A stretch of 64,000 bases of DNA from WLJO01 sp032117595 (GCA_032117595.1 JAULYZ010000052.1:1-64000); one strand, 5' to 3'; positions 23,741-33,060 are shown, numbered from the stretch's first letter. A program made the numbers and translations. Notes: generated by a model not told the origin, from the sequence alone.

Positions 23741-26655
23741 CCAGTGCCCCCGTCGGCGTCGCGTTCTTCCGCGCGCCGAACACCGAGCACTTTGATGATG
23801 GCCGCACTCAGGTCGTCGCGGGAGAACGGCTTGGCGAGCGTCATGGCGCCGACGGTGTCGAGGGCGCGGAGACGATCGCTGAAGCCGGTCATGAACACGA
23901 CCACCAAGTTAGGCAGGTTTGACGTGAGTCGCGTCGCCACCTCGGCACCGTCGAGGTCCTCCCCGAGGTTGGAGTCCGAGAGCAACAGTGTGGGTTCGAA
24001 CTCCTCCGCAATCGTGAAGGCCTCAGCACTGTTGTTGGCGATGCGTGTCTCGAAACCCAGCTCGCCGAGCCATGCAGCAACGAGATCGGCGAGGTCTTTC
24101 TCGTCGTCAACGACCAGAGCGCGCATCTGCCCACTGGACGCGGTCTGCGATGCTGCGGTGAGTGGTCGATCGGGCGTGTGTGGTGGCAGGAAGATCGACA
24201 CGGTGGTGCCAACACCCTCTCGGCTCTCGATGGAGGCCCAACCGCCCGATTGCTGGGCAAAGGAGTACACCGCTGCGAGCCCGAGGCCGGTGCCCTTGCC
24301 CACCTTGTTGGTGGTGAAGAACGGCTCGAACGCCCGGGCCGTCACCTCGGGACTCATTCCTCGGCCGGTGTCGCTCACCGCAAGGACCACGGCGTCGACC
24401 GCCGTCCCGTCGGGCTTCTCGGCCGTTACCCGATCGGTGCGAATCGTGAGATCGCCGCCACCTTCCATGGCGTCGCGAGCATTGAAGACGAGGTTGAGGA
24501 CCGCGCTCGAGAACCGTCCGGGGTCGGCCAGCACTTCGAGATGGTCGTTCGTGACCTCGACATGGAGTTGAACGCCAGTGGAGGCGGGCAGTGACTGCTG
24601 GAGCAGCGGGTCGAGGTCAGCGACGAACTGTCGCAGGTTCACCGGCACTGCCGCCATGGGTTGACTGCGCGCAACGCTGAGCAGCGACTTGGCGATCGTG
24701 GCCCCGCGCTGCACGGCCTCGGTGGCGCGTCCCACGAACTTGCTCAACTGCGCGTCGTTCGAGACGCTCGGCTGGCGTTCCATCATCTGGAGATAGCCGA
24801 GCGTGATGAACAACAGGTTGTTGAAGTCGTGGGCAAGACTGCCGGCGAGCACGCCGATCGACTCCATGCGCTCCGACTGGGCGGTTCGCATGGCGCGCTC
24901 GCGCTTCTCGGTGACGTCGATGCACTGGAAGAACACGAGGCCCTCGTCGGTGGAGCCGGGTATCAGAGCGGCCGACACCTCGTAGATCCGTAGCGGCTGG
25001 TCGGGCTCGAGCTCGTTGGCGGAGGTGAAGGTGAGCGAGCCGGCTTTCCCGGAGCGTGCCTCGGCGACCAGGCCTTCGATGCGCTCGACCGTGTGTTCAT
25101 CAGCGGCGAGGACGGGGGCCGCCGTGATGCTCGCGCCGATGGGACTCCCCGACGGGTCGTTGTTGCCCACGACGACCACGCCGTCTGGGTCGACGACTGC
25201 GGTCCAACCGGGCGTGCCGCTCAGTGCCGCGGCAAGGAGGGCTTCGCGGCTGCGCCGCTCGGCCTCGCGTGCAGTTCTTGAGTGGGCGGTCTGCAGAAGG
25301 ATGACGAAGAGACCGATGCCGGCGAACAGTTCGAGGAAGACGGCGAGTCGTCGGGTGGTGAGCGGTGTGCCGAACCGCTCACCACGCTCCACGAGGAACA
25401 CGAACTCGCGGTCGGCAACCGCAGCGACGGCGCTTGCCCGGGACGCGTTTGCCGCAGTTCCCACCACCACGGTCTTGACGGCATCGGGTCGGGGTGACCA
25501 GACAAGTTCGGCCGGCGTGCTCGACGAGTCGTAAATGCTGAGTGTCGCTTCCTCGGCGCCGGTGATCGACGGAGCAGCGGCGGCTTCGGCGAGCACCGGA
25601 ACCGAGATGGCACCCACCAAGTAGCACGGCGCCTTCGGGTCGAAGGTGCCCCCTGGACGGAGCGGCACTGCATAGACGAGTTGCGGTTCGTCGGTATCGG
25701 TCACCGGGTTGGGGAACGCCGTCACCCCGAGGAAGATGATGTCGCCGACGGCAGCCCGGGCCTCAAAGGCTGCGAGTGCGGGTCCGGTGAGCCAGGCCAC
25801 GGCGGTGTCCTCCACCTCGGGCCCGAGGTCGGAGACCGCTGTTGCTCGGGCCAGCTTGGCCCGCTCGTCGAAGGTCACGAGTGCAGCAGCCGAGATCTGT
25901 TCGTGGCCGAACACCACGGTCTGCATGAGTTCGGGGAATGCCTCGAAGGTGAAGTCGGTGGTCGCCGAAGTATCGGCTTTCGCCGTGAGCACGTTCAGTT
26001 CCTCGGCGAGGTCCGAGAGAAAACCGAACGACGTCGAATCGGCGAGGCTCACGAGCGACCGTTTGTCGCTCTGGTCCCAAATCCCCACCGTAATGAGAAC
26101 GGTGATGAGGCCAGCGAGGAGCGCGCCCGATGGCGCCCACAACCCGGTGTTCCTCCCGATCGGACGCGGGAGCGCCACCACGAACGCCGCGGCAACGAGT
26201 CCGATGGCGATGTGGTTCGCCTCGCCGATCCACTCGACTCCAGTGAACGGCGCCGTTCGAGCCGCCTCAATCGCCGCCGCGCCGAACACCACGATGACGA
26301 GCGGCGCGAGTGCACTTGCCCGCCGACGCGGGAGCGAGGACACCTTCGGGGAATGGCGGAGGATTGCTGCGGCAAGAACACTCACGCCGAGCGAGAGCGC
26401 GATGTCCACGAGGTGTTCGGCGACATCGTTGCCGGTTGCAACATGCGGAACGGCGTGTGCAACGGCAACGATTGCCCCCGGGATCCAGCCGACGGTGAAT
26501 CCGACGACTAAGAAGGCCAAGTCCCAACGTGGCGCCCAGCGATCGACGCCGATCAGACCTGCCGCAACGGCGAGCAATACGGTCCACGCCGCAACACGAC
26601 GAGAGAGCAGGTCAGCGAGGGCGGATCGACCTGCACGCGTCATCGTCGCAACCAT
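23737..26655 (-). CDS. Membrane hybrid sensor histidine kinase
   Basis: 972 residues. A multi-span N-terminal membrane region (about residues 20-195) is followed by a probably extracytoplasmic sensor segment (200-435), a further membrane helix (about 438-455) and a PAS-like part (470-580). The HisKA-type phospho-acceptor His609 is in 'LAHDFNNLL'. HATPase boxes are N725 ('LVFNARDAM'), D762 ('SDTGRGMS'), 'PFFTTN' and 'GKGTGLGLA'. The C-terminal receiver (845-960) has DD850-851, phospho-Asp894 and Lys942. The last 4 bases overlap the REC-EAL gene, so signals probably pass to c-di-GMP turnover. Confidence 0.93.
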   Translation of the reverse strand: MVATMTRAGRSALADLLSRRVAAWTVLLAVAAGLIGVDRWAPRWDLAFLVVGFTVGWIPGAIVAVAHAVPHVATGNDVAEHLVDIALSLGVSVLAAAILRHSPKVSSLPRRRASALAPLVIVVFGAAAIEAARTAPFTGVEWIGEANHIAIGLVAAAFVVALPRPIGRNTGLWAPSGALLAGLITVLITVGIWDQSDKRSLVSLADSTSFGFLSDLAEELNVLTAKADTSATTDFTFEAFPELMQTVVFGHEQISAAALVTFDERAKLARATAVSDLGPEVEDTAVAWLTGPALAAFEARAAVGDIIFLGVTAFPNPVTDTDEPQLVYAVPLRPGGTFDPKAPCYLVGAISVPVLAEAAAAPSITGAEEATLSIYDSSSTPAELVWSPRPDAVKTVVVGTAANASRASAVAAVADREFVFLVERGERFGTPLTTRRLAVFLELFAGIGLFVILLQTAHSRTAREAERRSREALLAAALSGTPGWTAVVDPDGVVVVGNNDPSGSPIGASITAAPVLAADEHTVERIEGLVAEARSGKAGSLTFTSANELEPDQPLRIYEVSAALIPGSTDEGLVFFQCIDVTEKRERAMRTAQSERMESIGVLAGSLAHDFNNLLFITLGYLQMMERQPSVSNDAQLSKFVGRATEAVQRGATIAKSLLSVARSQPMAAVPVNLRQFVADLDPLLQQSLPASTGVQLHVEVTNDHLEVLADPGRFSSAVLNLVFNARDAMEGGGDLTIRTDRVTAEKPDGTAVDAVVLAVSDTGRGMSPEVTARAFEPFFTTNKVGKGTGLGLAAVYSFAQQSGGWASIESREGVGTTVSIFLPPHTPDRPLTAASQTASSGQMRALVVDDEKDLADLVAAWLGELGFETRIANNSAEAFTIAEEFEPTLLLSDSNLGEDLDGAEVATRLTSNLPNLVVVFMTGFSDRLRALDTVGAMTLAKPFSRDDLSAAIIKVLGVRRAEERDADGGTG

Positions 26656-26683
26656 ATGCGGGCGGCCTCGGTGTGCCGCAGTC

Positions 26684-27145
26684 TCAGCAGGCGAACTGAT
26701 CGATGGTGGGGATGGTGCGGTCGTAGTCGCTCGTGATGGTCCCGAGCGAGATGCGCGCGTTCGAGCGGAACTCCTCGTTGCCGGTCTCGGTGTTCGGGCA
26801 CGCGATGGTGCTCGTGCTCACCGTGACCCAGGTGGGCCGTGACACGGTGGAGGCTCGTACCGAGACACTGCGGGCGGTTTCGGCGATCACGATTTGTTCG
26901 GCGTTGATGTCGATCTCGCCGACCGACAGGCGTACCGACACGGTGGTGGACATCGTGCACCACACGCGCGCAGAACCGGTGAGCGTGCGCCCCTTGGTGG
27001 TCACCGTCAGCTTCGGAGCCAACGCCTCGATGGTGCACGACCTGGTTCCCGAGGTGATGGTCTTCGCAGCGGATGCGGCGGTGGGAGCCACGACTGCAGC
27101 TGACAGCGCCACCGCTGTTGCGAGGAGTCCGGTCCGCCACTTCAC
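26684..27145 (-). CDS. Small secreted protein of unknown function
   Basis: 153 residues from GTG 27145. The Sec signal peptide 'KWRTGLLATAVALSAAVVAPTAASAA' has an Ala-Ser-Ala cleavage site. The mature 125 residues are Thr/Ser/Val rich with four cysteines ('RSCTIEA', 'VWCTMST', 'IACPNTE' and the terminal 'QFAC'), which could make two disulfides in a beta-sandwich-like fold. I recognise no family. It lies upstream of, and on the same strand as, the histidine kinase gene, with 28 bases between them. Confidence 0.72.
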   Translation of the reverse strand: MKWRTGLLATAVALSAAVVAPTAASAAKTITSGTRSCTIEALAPKLTVTTKGRTLTGSARVWCTMSTTVSVRLSVGEIDINAEQIVIAETARSVSVRASTVSRPTWVTVSTSTIACPNTETGNEEFRSNARISLGTITSDYDRTIPTIDQFAC

Positions 27146-27155
27146 GAGAACAACT

Positions 27156-27207
27156 CTACACCGAGTGTAGTGATCTCACAAGGAGTGAGGACACCAATCC
27201 CTCACTC
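27156..27207. repeat. Two small inverted repeats in the 104-base intergenic region
   Basis: CTACAC-CGA-GTGTAG at 27156-27170 and GAGTGAGG / CCTCACTC at 27183-27207 with a 9-base loop. The first lies just upstream of the secreted-protein start and could be an operator; this is inference from symmetry only. Confidence 0.35.
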
Positions 27208-27216
27208 TGCGTAGTG

Positions 27217-27245
27217 ATCCACCACAGGTGCGGCCTGTGGTGGAT
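27217..27245 (-). terminator. Strong hairpin terminator after the Lon-like lipoprotein gene
   Basis: Perfect 12-base stem ATCCACCACAGG / CCTGTGGTGGAT with the 5-base loop TGCGG, starting 5 bases past the stop codon at 27250. No T-run follows. Confidence 0.65.
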
Positions 27246-27249
27246 GAGC

Positions 27250-29202
27250 TCAGCGGAGCCCGTCGGTCTCGAAGCCGCCGAGGTATGCCAGCACCCGGGC
27301 GGCGATGAAGCCCTCCCAGTAGGTGTTCAACGCACTGAACTTCTCGTCGATGTCGCCCTCGCGGTCGATGCCGGCCGACTCGTATCCCGCTGCCTGCAGT
27401 GCCGCCGCCGTGTCCTTGTCGAGGAGCACGCCGATGGCCGAGCCGAGTTGGCTCTTGGCGAGATCGAGGCCCGTGGTGAGCGCAGCAGTGGAGCGAACGC
27501 CCACCAGTTGCAGGTTCTCGTCGAGATCGCCATTCGAGTAGTACTTGTAGAGCAGGTTGGCGTTGCGCGCGAAGTTCGTGATGGCGAAGCCGAGGCGCGC
27601 GTACTGCGAGTTCGCCTCCCCCTCACCGATGTACTGGGCGAGTGCCTCAATGGTATTTCGCGCGTTCAGCGAGAGCTCGACGTTGATGTCGAGGTTCACG
27701 AATTGATCGAGAACGAGAAGCTCGCTCATACCGTTCTGGTCCGCGATCGACTTCACGACCGTGGTGCGGAAGGCGGCGAAGTTGGCATCCGAGGCCTTGC
27801 GGAAGAACTCGGCCACCGAACTCAGGTCGACGTCGGCAGAAACGTCTGCACCCTCGAGATCGCGGCCCACGTCGAAGATCGCCTCGGCGTAGTCGACGAG
27901 TGAGGACGCAATCTCGAGGTAGAAGGTGGGGACCACGACAGCCCCTGCGAGTGTGGAGAGGTCGATCGATCCGTCGAGGAAAGCGTTCTGCAGGTTCTGT
28001 AGCGCGTTCACCCCGGACTGCGCCACGGTGAAGGCATCGAGCGCGGTCCCGTAGGCGGTCATGAGTACCGACGCATCGGTGAGACTCGTGGGGTTGAAGG
28101 TCTTCAGGGTGTCGAAGAGCGCAAAGGTCTTGTCACGGTGGCTCTGGCTGGCGAGCACTCGGGTGAAGTACGCATCGACGCCCTGCACGAACAGCACTTG
28201 CAGGTTCTCACCAAGGGCAAGTGCCGCCTGGGCGACGGCGGCTGCCTCATAGGCGTCGGAGAAGGCACCGGCCTGCAGCCCCTGCTGCTGCAGGTTCCGA
28301 GCGTTGGTCGCGGCTTCCTGAGCCTGCTCGAGCAGACCCCCAAGTTCAGCGACGATGGCGGGATCAACGGCATTCAGCTTGCCGATGGCCTCCTCGTACT
28401 CGGCGAGCGCGGCATCGGCCTCTGCCTTGAGGCGCGCGTAGGTGGTGTTGTCGAGCTGCGGTGACGCAGCACCGAGGCGCGGCATCTCCTCGCCGGTAAA
28501 GGCCTCGTAGACCTCATAGATGGTGCCGACCTCGCGAACCTCGACGTTGTTCTCCCGGCCCACCTCGACAACGTCGACGCCACCCTCGTTGCGTTGGCCG
28601 AGCGGAATGAGGACCGTCTTGATGCCCTCCTCGCCGAGGCCCGTGATCTTCTCGGCGATGCCGCCAACCGGTCCCACCGTGCCATCGGGGTTGATCGTTC
28701 CCGTCATCGTGATGGAGGGATCGAGATCGGAGCCAAGGAGGAGCGCGAGGACGGCGACCGTGGTGAGCGCTCCTGCACTCGGGCCGTCGATCACCCCGCT
28801 GATCTCGGCCCGGAACTCGCCCGACAACGGCTTGCCGGTGAGCAGGGTGGCGACGGTGACGGCGTTCCACACCGAGGCCCGGTACTGATCGCCGAGTCCG
28901 CCGACCTCGTCCTCGCTGAAGTCGACACGGAGTGCACCGTCGGGCGACGGCCGGACCGACATCGTGAACTTGGCGAGGCCGCCCTTGCCGGTCCCCGCGT
29001 TGTAGTACATCGGCCGGATTTCCACCGAGGTGGGCCCGGACGGTTCGGTCGTAGCGGTCCCGCCACCCTCGGTCGAGTCGGTGGGGTTGACCGTCGTGGA
29101 CGCCTGGTCGGTGCCCGTCGAGGATCCGTCCGAGTCGCCACCGCTGCAGCCGACCGCAACCAGCAAAACCGACGCCGTTAGGACACCAAGTGCACGCCTC
29201 AC
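27250..29202 (-). CDS. Lipoprotein with Lon-type (S16) Ser-Lys peptidase domain
   Basis: 650 residues. The signal peptide has a lipobox at Cys19 ('LLVAVGCSGG') and a Ser/Thr/Gly linker to about residue 58. Residues 60-235 carry a Lon proteolytic domain without the AAA+ module: Ser142 in 'VIDGPSAGALTTVAVLALLLG' and Lys185 in 'VGPVGGIAEKI', 43 residues apart as in E. coli Lon (Ser679/Lys722). The remaining 400 residues are helical and of unknown type. I infer an ATP-independent surface peptidase or sheddase. GTG 29202 has AGGAG 5-6 bases upstream; a strong hairpin follows the stop. Confidence 0.85.
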   Translation of the reverse strand: MRRALGVLTASVLLVAVGCSGGDSDGSSTGTDQASTTVNPTDSTEGGGTATTEPSGPTSVEIRPMYYNAGTGKGGLAKFTMSVRPSPDGALRVDFSEDEVGGLGDQYRASVWNAVTVATLLTGKPLSGEFRAEISGVIDGPSAGALTTVAVLALLLGSDLDPSITMTGTINPDGTVGPVGGIAEKITGLGEEGIKTVLIPLGQRNEGGVDVVEVGRENNVEVREVGTIYEVYEAFTGEEMPRLGAASPQLDNTTYARLKAEADAALAEYEEAIGKLNAVDPAIVAELGGLLEQAQEAATNARNLQQQGLQAGAFSDAYEAAAVAQAALALGENLQVLFVQGVDAYFTRVLASQSHRDKTFALFDTLKTFNPTSLTDASVLMTAYGTALDAFTVAQSGVNALQNLQNAFLDGSIDLSTLAGAVVVPTFYLEIASSLVDYAEAIFDVGRDLEGADVSADVDLSSVAEFFRKASDANFAAFRTTVVKSIADQNGMSELLVLDQFVNLDINVELSLNARNTIEALAQYIGEGEANSQYARLGFAITNFARNANLLYKYYSNGDLDENLQLVGVRSTAALTTGLDLAKSQLGSAIGVLLDKDTAAALQAAGYESAGIDREGDIDEKFSALNTYWEGFIAARVLAYLGGFETDGLR

Positions 29203-29290
29203 GATGACTCCTCACTCTGCGAGAACCTGCGGTCACGGTACCGCATGCGGGTGGCCCGTCTCCACGCCCCTCGTCGAGTAACGAAACGGA

Positions 29291-30151
29291 TCAGATCCGG
29301 TAGGTGATCACGACCGGCGCGTGGTCCGACCATCGTTCGGCATAACTCGCAGCACGGTCGACGACGCCGGCGGATGCAGTGGCAGCGAGGTCGGGAGTAG
29401 CGAGGTGGTAGTCGATCCTCCAACCGGCGTCGTTGTCGAAGGCCTGCCCGCGCCATGACCACCAGGTGTACGGGCCCTGTCGGTCGCCGGCGAGCAGGCG
29501 TCCGACGTCCACCCACGAGCGTTCCGTCATCCGGTCGAACCACGCCCGTTCCTCGGGCAGGAAGCCAGCCTTCTTGAGGTTGCCCTTCCAGTTCTTCAGG
29601 TCGACCTCGCGGTGAGCCACGTTGAGGTCGCCGGTGAGGAGCACGTGACGACCGCCTGTGCGGAGCGACTCGAGTCGTTCGAGCATCGCGTCGAGGAATG
29701 CAAGCTTCTCGTGCATCCGCTCGGTGCTGGTCTCGTCCCCCTTGTGCACGTAGCAGGAGATGACGGTGAGCCCGCGTCCGTCCGAGGTGTCGAGGTCGGC
29801 CTCGACCCATCGGCCGGAGTCGTCGAACAGCGGGCTCGGCCCTGCGGAGATGGCTGAACGCCAGTCGGTAAACGGGAGTCCGCTCGCCACGGCCACACCC
29901 GCGCGGCCCTTCTTTCGGCACTCGTCGTGCACGGTGCGCCACTCGGGCGCGCCCAGTGCCGTGACCAGGTCGGGAACCATCGCATCAGGCGCGCGCACTT
30001 CCTGAAGAGTGAGGATGTCGGGTCTTCGCGACGTGAACCATGCGGCCATGCCGTTGGCCGATGCTGCACGCAACCCGTTGACGTTGACAGTTGCGATCGA
30101 GATCTCACGTGATGTGCCGCGCGGGGAGCGCTTGGTTCTGGAGGAGGCCAT
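29291..30151 (-). CDS. xthA: Exodeoxyribonuclease III (AP endonuclease family)
   Basis: 286 residues from ATG 30151. Exo-endo-phosphatase fold: 'ATVNVNGLRAA' (metal-binding Asn), 'ILTLQEVRA' (Glu ligand), 'VISCYVHKGD', 'LLTGDLNVAHREVDLKNWKGN' (Asp/Asn catalytic pair), 'WRIDYHLATPDL' and the terminal 'WSDHAPVVI' (Asp-His). All residues required for AP-site cleavage and 3'-5' exonuclease activity are visible. It acts in base-excision repair. A basic N-terminal tail of about 15 residues precedes the domain. Confidence 0.93.
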   Translation of the reverse strand: MASSRTKRSPRGTSREISIATVNVNGLRAASANGMAAWFTSRRPDILTLQEVRAPDAMVPDLVTALGAPEWRTVHDECRKKGRAGVAVASGLPFTDWRSAISAGPSPLFDDSGRWVEADLDTSDGRGLTVISCYVHKGDETSTERMHEKLAFLDAMLERLESLRTGGRHVLLTGDLNVAHREVDLKNWKGNLKKAGFLPEERAWFDRMTERSWVDVGRLLAGDRQGPYTWWSWRGQAFDNDAGWRIDYHLATPDLAATASAGVVDRAASYAERWSDHAPVVITYRI

Positions 30152-30186
30152 GGGTAATTCGCGATGTCGCTGTGGGCGTGATGTGC

Positions 30187-30579
30187 TCAGGCGTCCTGCA
30201 ACTGCAGGATCACGCCACAATCGGCGGCTGTCGATCGGGAGAACCGGCCACGGATGGAACCCATGACCTCGACGAGCCAGAACTGCAGTCCGTACTTCCG
30301 CTTGACGGCCGCACGGACCGGCTCGAATGCCTCGCCGGTGACGACTCTGGCGGTGGCCAGCCACACCGGTGCTCCCGGTGCTAACCGGCCGCGCACGTCG
30401 CAGGGTCGGATCTCCACATCGGGGAAGTTGCGGATCCGTTTGACCTTCCCGGAGTCACCCCCGGTGGTGAAGCAGTAGCGGCCGTCGCCGAGCGGGGCGA
30501 TCCACACCGGTACCGACACGGTCTCGCCGTTCCGGCGACGCGTCGTGATGGAGACGTATTTCGCGCTGTCGAGGCCCAT
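30187..30579 (-). CDS. PPOX-class F420-dependent flavin/deazaflavin oxidoreductase-like protein
   Basis: 130 residues of the split beta-barrel fold: 'KYVSITTRRRNGETVSVPVWIAPLGDGRYCFTT', 'GKVKRIRNFPDVEIRPCDVRG' and 'VWLATARVV'. This arrangement is typical of the actinobacterial PPOX-class proteins that bind coenzyme F420. The substrate is unknown. The ATG at 30579 has a TACAGT box 6 nt upstream. It diverges from trpB, whose own box lies about 35 bases away. Confidence 0.85.
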   Translation of the reverse strand: MGLDSAKYVSITTRRRNGETVSVPVWIAPLGDGRYCFTTGGDSGKVKRIRNFPDVEIRPCDVRGRLAPGAPVWLATARVVTGEAFEPVRAAVKRKYGLQFWLVEVMGSIRGRFSRSTAADCGVILQLQDA

Positions 30580-30585
30580 GTGCGG

Positions 30586-30591
30586 ACTGTA
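30586..30591 (-). promoter_or_regulatory. Putative -10 box (TACAGT), leaderless PPOX gene
   Basis: Minus-strand TACAGT ends 6 nt before ATG 30579. Confidence 0.45.
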
Positions 30592-30625
30592 CCAACCGGC
30601 TCGGCGCGCCTTCGGGGTGACGCAC

Positions 30626-30631
30626 TACGGT
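30626..30631 (+). promoter_or_regulatory. Putative -10 box (TACGGT), leaderless trpB
   Basis: TACGGT ends 6 nt before ATG 30638; no Shine-Dalgarno. Confidence 0.45.
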
Positions 30632-30637
30632 GCACGC

Positions 30638-32008
30638 ATGCCCGCAAACGTTCCGCACAAGATCCTGCTCACCGAAGACGAGATGCCGACGCAGTGGTAC
30701 AACATCGTGCCGGACCTGCCGTCGCCGCCGCCCCCGCCGTTGCACCCCGGGACGCTCCAGCCCGCAGGTCCCGACGATTTCGCGCCGCTGTTCCCGATGG
30801 CACTCATCGAGCAGGAGGTCTCGTCGCAGCGGTATGTCGACATTCCGGGTGGCGTCCTCGACATCTACCGGATCTGGCGACCGAGCCCGCTGTTCCGTGC
30901 GCACCGACTCGAGCAACTGCTGGGTACACCTGCTCGCATCTACTACAAGTACGAGGGCGTCAGCCCGGCCGGCTCGCACAAGCCGAATACGGCGGTGCCG
31001 CAGGCCTACTACAACCATCAAGAGGGCATCACCAAGCTCACCACCGAGACCGGCGCTGGGCAGTGGGGTACATCGCTTGCGTTCGCCACCGCGCAGTACG
31101 GCATGGAGTGCGAGGTGTGGCAGGTTGCCGCGTCGTACCGGACCAAGCCGTACCGCAAGACGATGATGGAACTGTGGGGCGCAACGGTTCACCCGAGCCC
31201 GTCGACCGTCACTGAGTACGGGCGCTCGCTCCTCGCCCAGGATCCGGATCACCCGGGGAGCCTGGGTATCGCCATTTCGGAAGCGGTAGCGATGGCCGTT
31301 GCCGACCCGAAGACGCGGTACGCACTCGGAAGTGTGCTCAACCACGTGTTGATGCACCAGACGATCATCGGTGAGGAGGCGCTGCTGCAGTTGGCGAAGG
31401 TGGGGGAGAAGCCCGATGTCCTCGTCGGCTGCACGGGTGGTGGCTCGAACTTCGGCGGCCTTGCGTTCCCGTTCCTGCGCGAGAAACTCGCCGGTCGGAT
31501 GAACCCCGTCATCCGTTGTGTGGAGCCTGCTGCCTGCCCGAGCCTCACCAAGGGCGAGTACCGGTACGACTTCGGCGACACGGCGGGCATGACGCCACTC
31601 ATGAAGATGCATACGCTCGGCCACTCGTTCATCCCGGATCCCATTCATGCGGGAGGGCTCCGCTACCACGGCATGTCACCGCTCGTCAGCCACATCTACG
31701 AACTGGGTCTTGCCGAGGCCGTGGCGATCCCGCAGGTCGAGTGCTTCACGGCTGCACTGCAGTTCGCTCGCACCGAGGGAATCGTCCCGGCACCCGAGCC
31801 CACTCACGCCATCGCAGCGGCGGTGCGCGAGGCGCTCCGCTGCAAGGAGACCGGCGAGGAGAAGGTGATCCTCACGGCGCTGTGCGGGCACGGGCACCTC
31901 GATCTCGCCGCCTACGAGAAGTTCCTCGCCGGCGAGATGACCGACTTCGACCTGAGCGACGAGGCACTGGCCGCTGCCATGGCGCAGGTCCCGGTCATCG
32001 CAGGCTGA
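30638..32008 (+). CDS. trpB: TrpB-like pyridoxal-phosphate-dependent enzyme (TrpB2 type tryptophan synthase beta)
   Basis: 456 residues, longer than classical TrpB and with the TrpB2-type N-terminus ('MPTQWYNIVPDLPSPPPPPLHPGTLQP'). The PLP Lys is in 'GSHKPNTAVPQAYY'. The catalytic Glu is in 'TTETGAGQWGTSLAFA', and the phosphate-binding loop is 'GCTGGGSNFGG'. It condenses indole with serine. TrpB2 proteins often stand alone without TrpA, and no trpA is seen here, so indole salvage is the likely role. Confidence 0.92.
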   Translation: MPANVPHKILLTEDEMPTQWYNIVPDLPSPPPPPLHPGTLQPAGPDDFAPLFPMALIEQEVSSQRYVDIPGGVLDIYRIWRPSPLFRAHRLEQLLGTPARIYYKYEGVSPAGSHKPNTAVPQAYYNHQEGITKLTTETGAGQWGTSLAFATAQYGMECEVWQVAASYRTKPYRKTMMELWGATVHPSPSTVTEYGRSLLAQDPDHPGSLGIAISEAVAMAVADPKTRYALGSVLNHVLMHQTIIGEEALLQLAKVGEKPDVLVGCTGGGSNFGGLAFPFLREKLAGRMNPVIRCVEPAACPSLTKGEYRYDFGDTAGMTPLMKMHTLGHSFIPDPIHAGGLRYHGMSPLVSHIYELGLAEAVAIPQVECFTAALQFARTEGIVPAPEPTHAIAAAVREALRCKETGEEKVILTALCGHGHLDLAAYEKFLAGEMTDFDLSDEALAAAMAQVPVIAG

Positions 32009-32040
32009 CCTGTCACCGTACTGTTCGTCTGTTCGGGGAG

Positions 32041-33060
32041 ATGCCGGTGAACAACGGTTCACAGAACGACCGGTCACTCAACGACCGGTCACCTCATGAA
32101 TGGTTCGCGGTGGCGACCACGCAGGATGTGGCGCTCGCAACTGCGCACCCGTTCGTCCTGATGGGTGGTCGGTACGTGTTGTTGCGCAGCAGCGCGGACG
32201 AGGTGTCGGTCTTCGAGGACTCGTGTCCACATCGCGGTGCGCAACTCTCGCTCGGCCGTTTCGACGGGAGCCAACTCCGGTGCCCGTATCACGGTTGGGA
32301 GTTCGACACCGGCGGCAGGTGCGTCCACCGTCCTGCGCATCCGGGTGCAACGATCCCCGAGGGTTGCTCGCTGAGCCGCATCGTCGTCACCGAGGCCTTT
32401 GGGCTCTGGTGGGTCTGCCTCGGCGGCGAGCCCCGGAATCTCCCGGAGTACCCGGCCTTTGCCGAGTACCCGGGTCTCACGGTGACCTTCGGCCCGCAGC
32501 TGCTCGAGACGAGTGGCCCCCGGGCAGTCGAGAACTTCCTCGATGTGGCGCACTTCCCGTTCGTGCACGACACCTACCTCGGGGAGTGGCCGCACACCGA
32601 GGTTCGCGATTACGAGGTCACCGTCTCCGAGACCGGCGTGCTCGCGACCAATGTGGTGGCGTGGCAGCCGCGGCCCGGGCCCACTGCGACCGAGGGTGGC
32701 GACGTCGCCTACGTCTACTCGGTGACTCACCCGTACACCGCGGTGCTCACCAAGGTTCCGTCGGAGTCCAACGGCGGGGAGCTTCACGGGTTCTCGATGA
32801 TGATCGTTGCCAGCCCGGTGTCCGAGACGGTGTGCCGGGTGTGGATGCTCACCACGATCCGCGATCCCGACGGTGACCTTGGGGGGTATCGGGCGTTCAA
32901 CGAGGTGATCTTTTCCCAGGACACCCCGGTCGTGGAGTCGCAGCTGCCCAAGCGCCTCCCTCTCGACCCCAGCGCCGAGACGCACCAACGCGCCGATCGC
33001 TTGAGCCTTGCCTATCGACGTTGGCTCCTCGCCCGCGGGATCGGGTACGGGACCTGCTGA
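32041..33060 (+). CDS. Rieske [2Fe-2S] non-heme iron oxygenase
   Basis: 339 residues. The N-terminal Rieske domain has 'CPHRGAQLSLG' and 'CPYHGWEFD' (Cys-x-His ... Cys-x2-His). The catalytic domain opens with 'ENFLDVAHFPFVHDTYLG', giving the two His ligands and bridging Asp of the mononuclear iron. Overall it resembles the vanillate O-demethylase / pheophorbide-a-oxygenase branch rather than three-component dioxygenases. A reductase partner is not adjacent. ATG 32041 follows GGGGAG. It lies 32 bases after trpB on the same strand, so co-transcription is possible. Confidence 0.9.
   Translation: MPVNNGSQNDRSLNDRSPHEWFAVATTQDVALATAHPFVLMGGRYVLLRSSADEVSVFEDSCPHRGAQLSLGRFDGSQLRCPYHGWEFDTGGRCVHRPAHPGATIPEGCSLSRIVVTEAFGLWWVCLGGEPRNLPEYPAFAEYPGLTVTFGPQLLETSGPRAVENFLDVAHFPFVHDTYLGEWPHTEVRDYEVTVSETGVLATNVVAWQPRPGPTATEGGDVAYVYSVTHPYTAVLTKVPSESNGGELHGFSMMIVASPVSETVCRVWMLTTIRDPDGDLGGYRAFNEVIFSQDTPVVESQLPKRLPLDPSAETHQRADRLSLAYRRWLLARGIGYGTC

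Noticed and set aside
27201..29221. Repeated CTCACTCTGCG at 27201-27211 and 29211-29221, flanking the Lon-like gene
   Set aside because: Only 11 bases, with one copy overlapping the Shine-Dalgarno region; no insertion features, so chance is likely.
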